DNA of 64,000 nucleotides from Isoetes taiwanensis (lineage: Eukaryota; Streptophyta; Lycopodiopsida; Isoetales; Isoetaceae): assembly GCA_021234155.1 (NCBI GenBank), contig JAJEKV010000543.1, forward strand, positions 1 to 64,000, in the 5' to 3' direction. Below, one piece after another: positions 56,698-64,000 of this stretch (position 1 is its first letter; each line of letters starts with the position of its first letter). Position numbers and translations under genes: made by a program. Under the pieces are notes generated by a model. That model saw only the letters and a list, made by a program, of their open reading frames with translations. It ran no database searches and was not told the DNA's origin.

Positions 56698-57180
56698 CCA
56701 TTGTAAATACATAGTAGTGTTATAGATGAGCACAAAAACAGAATAAGTTTTCCAAAAAGACATTATCGTAGTAGTAACCAATAGTTAAAAGTTATTGCAA
56801 CTCTAAGATTGCTGCCATTGCTATGGTTCAAATCTGATCTGCAAAAACAAAGCATATTATGTCATGCATTAATTCAAAAGATTACCAGTGGCATTAAAAA
56901 AAAGGTTACTTAAAATCTGGAAAAACATAAACTATCTCAATTCCTCAAAAAAAGTACGAAACAAACAAAGTAAGATTTATCATTTTAGCTAAATGCGCTA
57001 GTAATAACAATTCTATTAGCAATGCAGACATGCAATTTCCGCTGTAATCATTACAATTTTAGCAATGTAAACATGCAATTTCAGTTGTAATCATTACAAT
57101 TTTGAAGAACACGGTAAATCTGTTTGCATTAAAGAACACGATAAAACTAGATAGACTTAGGGTAAAAGTATGCTGGTGGG
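56698..57180. other. no recognised feature
   Basis: AT-rich. agcaatg(c/t)a(g/a)acatgcaattt is repeated at 57015 and 57060. Confidence 0.35.
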
Positions 57181-57186
57181 TATCAA

Positions 57187-57210
57187 AAGCATGCGTCCGG
57201 ACGCATGCTT
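57187..57210. repeat. 24-bp perfect palindrome
   Basis: The left half AAGCATGCGTCC is followed directly by its exact inverse complement. It lies 150 bp upstream of the coding remnants that begin at 57360, next to duplicated tgctggtggg motifs (57171 and 57282). Confidence 0.8.
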
Positions 57211-57359
57211 GTAGCATGCTTATAGCAGGGTTTTAGCCCGCTTAAAGCACCCTTGCTTTTGCTTAATTTGGGTGCTGGTGGGCGTAACTGCCCGTCATAT
57301 TTTTGACGCCCTTCATGTACTCGCACGTCCACCTCACCAACGAACCGTTAGGAAAATGA

Positions 57360-57990
57360 TTGTGGGATTTTGGCCGGATTTTCACAGTGGTAGTATACGT
57401 TGCAAATTCGATCGAGCCTAGAACTACCACGACCTCATGGCTTCAAAAAAATTCCCTCCAATTCACTCATTCTCCCTCTCTCGGGGAATTTCATGGCGCC
57501 CCTCGATACCGGCCCCGAGGCAATCACACGTTTAGCATTGGACTTTCTACCGATGAATTCCAATACGGTGTTCCGATTTGTTGGATGTCAATGCAACACG
57601 AGGTGAAATATCGCGTGAAGATCCAGTTTCCTCGCGCAATTTACAAGAAATTGGATCGAGAGAAAGAGAGAATACTGGTCACGGAATAAGATGAGGAAAG
57701 CGGTTGAGCGGGAGGATCTCGAGCACGAGACGCGAGCAAAGAAATAGCCAAGCTTGTAGTTGATTACTTCAACAAGCTCACCAAAAAGCATTCACCGAAC
57801 TCAAGGCCGATGTGATGAAGAGGGTGGTTCATCACCACGAAATGGAAATCTCGGAACACGGAATTTTGCCAAATCCAAAAGGAGTGCAAGGCGTGCCGGG
57901 GTGTTGCTCAACAACTTGAAAACGAGACAATGGCAGCCACAAAGAGGCAAAGGAACCATGATATTTGGAGAGCGGAACCTCATTAATCGG
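57360..57990 (+). pseudogene. N-terminal coding remnant of the 57-60 kb gene, unknown
   Basis: Open stretches in changing frames, for example HEVKYRVKIQFPRAIYKKLD (57597-57656) and LKADVMKRVVHHHEMEISEH (57801-57860). Protein-like, with no family recognised. Order and strand suggest it belongs with the segments downstream. Confidence 0.35.
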
Positions 57991-58129
57991 TGATGGCTTC
58001 TTCCACAAAAATCGAGATGCAATTCCACTATGGCGGGGCTGTGGGGTACATCTAATTCTTGCTTTCATGCCATGCTTCTTCATGCTTTTAAGTGCTTGTA
58101 TATGGCGAAAGTGATGCCGTTTGGGATAT

Positions 58130-58420
58130 GTTCATTGATTAATGTGCATAAATATTTCTAACCAACGGCCACCATTCAAATTTGCAGCTATTTCAACAAT
58201 ACAAAAAGGCACATCCGAACACCCCGTTTGCTTAAAGGCTTTCGAGAAGTTGAAGCCCTTTATGTAAAGAAAGTATCGAAAGGGAAACCTTGTTGTTGTA
58301 TATACCATATGAAGTTGGAGTATGCGGGGTAGCCAGAATGCATTAAGGTCTAATAAAACCGGATTTCATGGTGAAGAGTGCAAGTGCACCTGCGAGGTCT
58401 GTGGACTGGTGAGAAGTGTT
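58130..58420 (+). pseudogene. possible SET-domain C-terminal remnant (post-SET-like Cys cluster)
   Basis: Successive short frames give PVCLKAFEKLKP (about 58222-58258) and NKTGFHGEECKCTCEVCG (about 58355-58408). In Suv4-20-type SET methyltransferases the sequence VxVLxxIxPGEE, then FFG and a C-x-C-x2-C cluster, occurs at the same spacing. The central NHxC and tyrosine motifs are not clear and frames change, so this is only a suggestion. Confidence 0.35.
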
Positions 58421-60500
58421 CGGCCGCCAACATACGTATGACTCAAACCAACAGCCTGGAGGGTCGCGGGTTTGCAACAAGAGCGAGGGTGAAGAATGGT
58501 ATAAACATGACCGCTTGATGCACGGTACATGGAAGTGTGGCATAAAAAGTCTTCCTATATGTCCAAGAGAAAGAGAGAATCATGAGTTCTTGCTTGAATG
58601 GAAGACGTTTGAAAAGGTAATACTCTCTTTATTGCATGCTGAAACATGCTGATATGTGCTGTCATCCGCTGAATACTGCTTTTGTGCTTTCAACTTGCTA
58701 CAGACCTTGTTACAGATTCCAGTGGAGACAGAAGAAGCTGGTGGAGTTGCAGACTGCGTTACCAAGGAGGTGCCAGGTGGCAGCAGAAAGAAAAGAGCCA
58801 ATGCCACCAAGAAGGGAAACAAAAGTAAGAAATCCAAGGTAGCTGGTGGGACACAGCCTGAAGCTGCAGCACAAGTTGAGAAGAAGGGAAACAAAAGTAA
58901 GAGATCCAAGGTAGCTGTGGGACACAGCCTGAAGTTGCAGCACAAGTTGAGAAGAAGGGAAACAAAAGTAAGAAATCCAAGGAAGCTGGTGGGACACAGT
59001 CTGAAGCTGCAGCACAAGACGAGACCTCAAATGGCAAGGGGAAAAAAAAGAAAGGACCAAAGCCAGTCCTTAGATTGTCTTACAAGAGAACGACAGTGAA
59101 GGATTTTATTTCATATCTGTGTTCCACATTGAAGATATTCGTGCCACACAATTCTGAGGGCTAGATGGCTATGGGCCATGCAATTCAGGAGTTGCCTGGA
59201 CAATATCCAAGATGGCACCATTGTTTCTGTAATTGATTTTGCAGAGAATTACAGCATAAAAATACAAAGGGAGGTTCAAAGCCAGCATTGGCACAATGAC
59301 CAGATAACAATTCTCGTCCACATCATTATATAGGATGGACATCAATTCCGGGATCGGAAAGCTATTGAAGGAAACCCATTTTTACTTGAGTGATGACAAG
59401 CTTCATGACACTCTTTTTTGTGCGGCCTTTGTCTTAGAAAGCACAATTCATGGCTTGTATCAAATGGTGTAGATTTCTCGGGCATATAGTTTGGTAGGAT
59501 GGTTGTTCTAGCCAATTCAAATGCCCGCGGCCATTCTATTTCCTACCAAGATATCACCACGAGCTAGGGGAAGGAAATAATATGGAATTTCTTTTGGGGA
59601 CAGCCCATGGTAAGGTAGAGCCGCGATGGGCAAGGTCCTTAAAGGGGGCATTCACTAGAAGCAGCTCAAGTATGATGGGGTGAGATTTAGGGGCTTTGCT
59701 GATGCACAATGAATTCGCAACTTCGTTGGAATGAAGGTACCAACAACGGGGACATCAAAAGGTATTATGCTTTCATCTGGCGTGATTCGTTGAGTAGTCT
59801 TTTGTAAACCGCCGTAATGTGCTCAATAGTGCTTTCATCCGCTTTAAGTCTTTGTACGTGAACTTGCTTTGTAATGAGATGAGTAGTCTTTGTATTATCT
59901 TTGTCCGTGAGTCGCAATACTTGTTGTCTCCTTTGCAGGTACCGGGTAATGGAAAGGATGATGTTGATAGGGACGGACCATTTGATGCGGAGGTGGAAGG
60001 GACCAAGCAAATACACAAACATCGGACATACTTTGGCCAAATCAAGCACAAGGGTGGCTCATAGAGGTTTAAGTTGTTACATGGGTAACCGTTTGAAAGA
60101 AACGGGTCATCTTGTGTGAACAAGCACGGGTTGAAGAATTGGAAATATGTTACACTAAAGCCGGATAAGTCTCTTTGGTGAAGGTACTTGAAGGCGAAAT
60201 CGATGAGGCATTTTTTGAAGGTGATGGAGAATGGCTTAGTGGAAGCGTGGGGAAGGTGATAACTTTGTTGTTGTAGGGGAGGGAAATCGGAGAATGCTGA
60301 TTTCTATGTGGTCAAATGTGTTAAGCCAAGGCATATCCTTGATGAAATTGTCAAGGATATGGGGTCGAACCTTCAATGTGGATGAATATGTGTTGGCTGG
60401 TTTGTACTATGTTGTCCGGCCGGATGGTAGTTGGGAGCTACTTGAAGACAAGGCGACTTTCCGATCTGATCATCAACGTATCGGCTATCAAGTTTGAGAT
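58416..60500 (+). pseudogene. DFAENYS-type transposase-like gene, disrupted
   Basis: An exon ends in LEWKTFEK at donor gtaata (58616); the acceptor ttgttacag is at 58714-58722. The next exon has a Lys-rich tandem repeat (KKGNKSKKSKVAGG, three units of about 70 bp, 58815-59010), VKDFISYLCSTLKIF, DGTIVSVIDFAENYSIKIQR with SQHWHNDQITILVH (59210-59320), HFYLSDDKLHDTLF (59380-59420), SQFKCPRPFYFLPRYHH (59510-59560) and GTAHGK (59604-59621). A C-terminal part gives VKCVKPRHILDEIVK (60313-60357) and DEYVLAGLYYVVRPDGSWEL (60380-60440). I recall this block order (DFAENYS, SDG/QFK, GHGK) from many repetitive uncharacterised eukaryotic genes; the acidic residues could form a DDE-like site. A missing G in the second Lys-rich unit and several stops disrupt it. 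Confidence 0.6.
58806..59015 (+). repeat. coding tandem repeat, three units of about 70 bp
   Basis: aagaagggaaacaaaagtaa ... gggacacag(c/t)ctgaag(c/t)tgc repeats three times within the DFAENYS-type gene. The antisense frames are shadows. Confidence 0.85.
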
Positions 60501-60509
60501 GAATCGATT

Positions 60510-60880
60510 CACGGCACCAACAGATTTTCCCTTGAACGGGCTACTCACCGATGATTCTTGATGATCCGCCATATGAGGGTTGAATATGCTTTGACCTAGT
60601 TGTTTTATCATTGTAATGTGGTCAGTAGGTTACTTGTGTACTTGTCTCAAATTTTGATCATTGTATTGGAGACAATGCTTGTGAGACAATGTTTGTAGTA
60701 TTAATTTCTTTGTATTGGAGTATTTTAGTATTGGAAACAATGCTTGTAGTATTGGGAGAGTATATATTACGAAAAAATTGTACACTCAAGATTAGAGACA
60801 TCACTCAAGATCACTCAATACTCAAGATAAGACAAAGTAATCATACATATATATTACAAAAAAGTAGTGTACAATGGTTA
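60510..60880. other. spacer between convergent genes
   Basis: AT-rich. It contains tgtagtattggag-type short repeats (60665-60760) and probably the 3' ends of both neighbours. Confidence 0.4.
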
Positions 60881-60882
60881 CT

Positions 60883-61690
60883 TCATGAGTCATCGAAGTC
60901 TTCAGAGTCATGCTCCTCGCCAGGAAGGATGCCCAGCAGCTGCCTTTGTACTTCTAATGGAGCATTGAGGATATAGTAGGCCGAGACAAGATAGTTGTTG
61001 AGGCGATAATCCAGCACTGCAACTGTCTCCTTGTCCAACCATGCATCAGAGATGTCAATTTGTGAGATCGTTTCCTGTAATGTATGAGAAGACAAGTATT
61101 CCAAAATTTGGACACACAAACTTACGCAAAAGTTGTCCTCTTCTTGCCCCTTGAAAGGCATAACGAGGAACGGTTGTGTAATGCGGGGTTTAGAAACCCT
61201 TTGTAGCCTTGTCATCAACCAAAAATCATACCATGATATTGAGGAAAATCCTCAAGTACAACCTTCAACTCCTTGAAAAAAAGTTGCTTTTTCTCAGGTC
61301 TTTGGTCGGATGCTGCATGCATAGCAATGTTCTTGACCATATACCTTCAAGAATCGGGTGCGCAAATCGGGGAACAATGCATCCACCATATCTCTTGTAT
61401 TTGAAGTAGAGAAGCACTCCAAATCACAATATCAAACCTCTGCATTACCCCTCCACAAACTCATGATACCACAGTGCGCAAATGAGGTACTTACTTGCGT
61501 TTCTTTTACAACATGCTTCGTTTGTGGTGGAGGCAAGATTTTTCCGTTCATTCTCCTCTGTTAGTATGCGTGCGATTACACCATTTATGTCAAGCACCAT
61601 GCACTTCCGTGCAGGTGTCCATCCCTCGGCGTTTTCAACCCTTTGTCGATGTGTCTTTGATCGTGCTTGTGCACGTGCTGCGATGTGTCT
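60883..61690 (-). pseudogene. FCP1/NIF-type HAD phosphatase gene 3 (minus strand), disrupted
   Basis: On the minus strand in order: ARKCMVLDINGVIARI (about 61615-61565; HAD motif I with the nucleophile Asp), donor gtaagt at 61496-61491, FDIVIWSASLL (about 61436-61404; WSS motif), DALFPDLRTRFLK, PEKKQLFFKELKVVLEDFPQ (about 61305-61245) and VDDKATKGF (61219-61193; motif IV). Then GQEEDNF and an intron of about 50 bp lead to a last exon, ETISQIDISDAWLDKETVAV, ending HDSEDFDDS at 60883. The FCP1 homology domain is essentially complete in content. A few single-base frame changes interrupt it. It is convergent with the DFAENYS-type gene, about 380 bp away. Confidence 0.65.
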
Positions 61691-62289
61691 TTGGACTCAT
61701 TTGGGAAGTGCTATCGGGAAGTGTTGGACATTCTTTGCGACTTCTTTGGACTCTGCTTTATCTTTGCTACCCGGATGATGGAAGTGCTGATAGCCATAGT
61801 CGGATACATCTTTATTAGTATCTCCCTGCCCCAATGTATGGGTGTTTCACGGCTATCGGTAACCCTTGCGATTGCCTTTGTCCTCGGTTTCTTCATTCAC
61901 GAATTATCTTGTTCTCCCCGCATGCAAGGATGAGCTCAATTAACAACTGAAATTTGTAGAGAATACACATTACGGAAATGTAGCAGGGATATGAGGCACC
62001 TTTTGTATGTTAGAGTTTGTCTTGGCACTTCTTTTATATTGTCTTCTTCTTCATGATTCACTAAGTATAACCATTGGTACGCCTTCTTTTTACTGAGACA
62101 AGTTTTTCTGAAGCCTAAGTTGAATGAATAATCCAAACCAAAATTTGCACATTAAAGGTGGAATAAAGCGAGGGATCAAATATATTAATTGTTTGAACAA
62201 AACCTTTTTGGTGATGGTTTAGGGTTGTCTTGCAAAATCAAGGTTTGCACGCTTTGAAATACATAAGGCAAAAAATTACATTAGCCTTG

Positions 62290-62905
62290 TTTTTTTTTTT
62301 TTCCAAATGATACTTCTATAGGGGCGTCCTCATCAAGGTCATTTTTGACTCACCCTCACTTTCTTCTTCCACAACCTTTCACGGCCCTTGACCGGTGTCA
62401 ACCTGCTCTCACCGCTAACGATCGCGAATCGATTGCCGACATCTTCGCCATCGTTTTTCCTTCCTCGCAAACAGGTGTTAGGAGGCCTTTGTAGAGGCAT
62501 TTGCAGAATTTGGAACTATAATATAATTGTTGGCACCATCTACTACTTGAATCTCCCTTGATTTTTTGCATGCTTTTGGTGTCTCCAAAGATCGTTGTCT
62601 TTTGCCAGTCAGCGAGGCCGAAGATTTGCCTAGTTTGTTTGTTTTGTCCAATGTCTACAAAGACCTTCTAATCTTCGCCAATTCAAAATGAGAGCCCGAA
62701 AACAGGCATGTACCTTTTTCCCATGTCTTGGTGTGGAGTGTGAACCCTTGTGGACTTGTGCTTGGCTGGATCCCGAGGGGTCCTTTTACTTTTGGTGTGT
62801 TGACCTGTTTCCTTTTCTTGCCGCTATCGGGAGTTGTGGCTACATGCTCATCAACATCAATTATCTTCTTTCGGTTTTGTGAGATGTTCCAAAGATGCAA
62901 CACTT
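62290..62905 (-). pseudogene. basic nuclear-type coding region, probably 5' part of FCP1-like gene 3
   Basis: The minus strand is open from 62903, HLWNISQNRKKIIDVDEHVA, through TPDSGKKRKQVNTPKVKGP. After one stop it continues in frame as TLDKTNKLGKSSASLTGKRQ and VVDGANNYIIVPNSANAST to about 62490. Lys/Ser-rich, with candidate nuclear localisation stretches and no domain. Same strand and order as gene 3; joining them into one gene is inference. Confidence 0.4.
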
Positions 62906-63419
62906 CCCTTTCATCGTATTAAGCTTACCTATTTCCTCGCACTAACCCTATAGGAATGGTCTCGTTACTTTTCGAGGTGACATCCTTTTTCCATGAGCAA
63001 CCGGTGTAGCTAGCGTGATAATGATGTCCACATTTCATCCATGAGCTAAGGTGTAATCATCACGGAATGCAAGACCAGGTGGAGCATCTCTCCTCATCTT
63101 CAATTGGCAATCGGAATTGTATTGGAGTGATCTTGACCAGGTGATCATTTCTCTTGGTCATCTCCCTCGACTGGTGACGTGCGTAAGTGTTCTTTGGGCT
63201 TTTTGCAAGGAGGGATTAGTTGTTGGCAATCTCAGTGGTTAGTGCAGCCACCTTTTTCTACCGGTTTGATCTATTGGCCCACCCCCATTTCAAGTAGGGA
63301 CTTCAAACATATATACGCCCATATCTTTCTCCCTCTCCAAAGAATGAATCTCAAAGAGACACACGCATTAGGATCTCGGCAAAGGCTTTGAAGGCGTGCA
63401 ATATTATCCTTTATGGTCT

Positions 63420-63848
63420 TCAACTTCCCCTCTGCGGCCGGGAAGAAGGTGCCCTTTGCACGAGATTGTGCGGCTGTTCCTTCTTTGACACTAGGTCACT
63501 GCATTTTTTTAGGGCTTTCTGCATATCTTGGATCATGCTTTCAATTTGGAAGTATTTTCCCCATAAGTTGAGAATCTTCTTTGGACACATTTGCGGTACT
63601 CTGAATGACAACCTCCCTTCTAATTTTACAGCGAAGTCTGCTTTGAGGTCGGCCTTCGCTATGCTTTCAAAAAGTGCTATTGTTTGTTTGTGATTTGCTG
63701 GGCTCTCTTTGTGTTCACAAAAATGCTGGTCTTTGGGTTCCTCTTTGACCTTGCTCGAATAGGCTACGCTTTTTGCTGCCCATGCACGCCCAATTAACCT
63801 TTGAAATTTTAGGGATCTGCTTGGCCCTCTGGCAGTTGTTGAATGCAA
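63420..63848 (-). CDS. coiled-coil-like frame, unknown
   Basis: 142 codons open on the minus strand, with FESIAKADLKADFAVKLEG and QIESMIQDMQKALKKCSDLV. A further helical stretch, KLKTIKDNIARLQSLCRDPN, lies just downstream (63425-63365) in another frame. It may be the N-terminal region of the minus-strand gene reaching to 60883, or a separate gene cut by the window edge. Family unknown. Confidence 0.35.
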   Translation of the reverse strand: MHSTTARGPSRSLKFQRLIGRAWAAKSVAYSSKVKEEPKDQHFCEHKESPANHKQTIALFESIAKADLKADFAVKLEGRLSFRVPQMCPKKILNLWGKYFQIESMIQDMQKALKKCSDLVSKKEQPHNLVQRAPSSRPQRGS

Positions 63849-64000
63849 AAAAAGGAAACCGTCTTCCTTACTTCTCTATTCTTCAACCCTTACGGGTATA
63901 TCTTTCTCAACAGTTCAATTAGAGCTTCTTCATGCTCGCCTTACTTTGTCGATGGATGTCTTGTTGGGAATGACACCATTGGTGTCCCAAATCTCATTAT

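Noticed and set aside
58580-59060. Hydrophobic Cys/Leu-rich minus-strand frames
   Set aside because: Antisense of the Lys-rich tandem repeat in the DFAENYS-type gene.

Overview
The window is plant nuclear DNA: AT-rich, gene-poor and dense in transposable elements. Evidence for a land plant is a MUR3/XLT2-like GT47 glycosyltransferase, a pentatricopeptide-repeat (PPR) remnant, a CACTA element with TNP2-type transposase, Ty1/copia elements primed by initiator-Met tRNA, a Helitron and plant-type LINEs. The PPR wording and several FCP1-like phosphatase copies would suit a seed-free plant such as a fern or lycophyte, but this is a weak inference. The only near-intact host gene is GT47 at 45347-46688, with one frame change inside a run of six G.

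Layout. 1-4680: purine-rich tracts, two copies of a dispersed repeat, and a copia fossil inserted in a purine tract with a GAAAA target duplication. 4.8-7.85 kb: ACGTCGTT-type repeats around a small basic coding remnant, a TTAGGG-type telomere-like stretch, a short proline-rich frame, and a GC-rich block between two 100-bp direct repeats. 7.9-10.3 kb: decayed coding pieces and a TGTGGTGCC array. 10.4-18.8 kb: two FCP1/NIF-type (HAD phosphatase) gene remnants in tandem, the second apparently split by a 5.06-kb element with 15-bp inverted ends and flanking TTAA. 18.8-29.3 kb: MITEs, foldback elements, a PPR remnant, a LINE piece and long empty stretches.

29.3-39.5 kb is a nested locus. A copia element has a 6.38-kb CACTA element in its left LTR (29589-35970, TSD ATC) and a MITE in the same LTR. 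The right LTR preserves the empty CACTA site. An unclassified 1.5-kb segment lies between the copia coding remnant and the right LTR. 40.0-41.2 kb is a Helitron replicase remnant on the minus strand, abutting another purine tract. 45.3-46.7 kb is GT47. 47.6-48.6 kb is a LINE 3' end. 51.8-56.7 kb holds an unknown exon, foldback elements, a tandem palindrome array and recent direct duplications.

57.2-64.0 kb is the most interesting part. A plus-strand gene remnant carries a post-SET-like Cys cluster, a Lys-rich tandem repeat and a transposase-like domain with the motif DFAENYS. It converges on a minus-strand FCP1-like gene (motifs DINGV and VDD). I cannot tell whether this pair is a mobile unit or two chance neighbours. 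Repeated single-base frame changes in otherwise well-preserved coding sequence, some in homopolymers, mean that unpolished assembly errors must be excluded before calling these genes dead.
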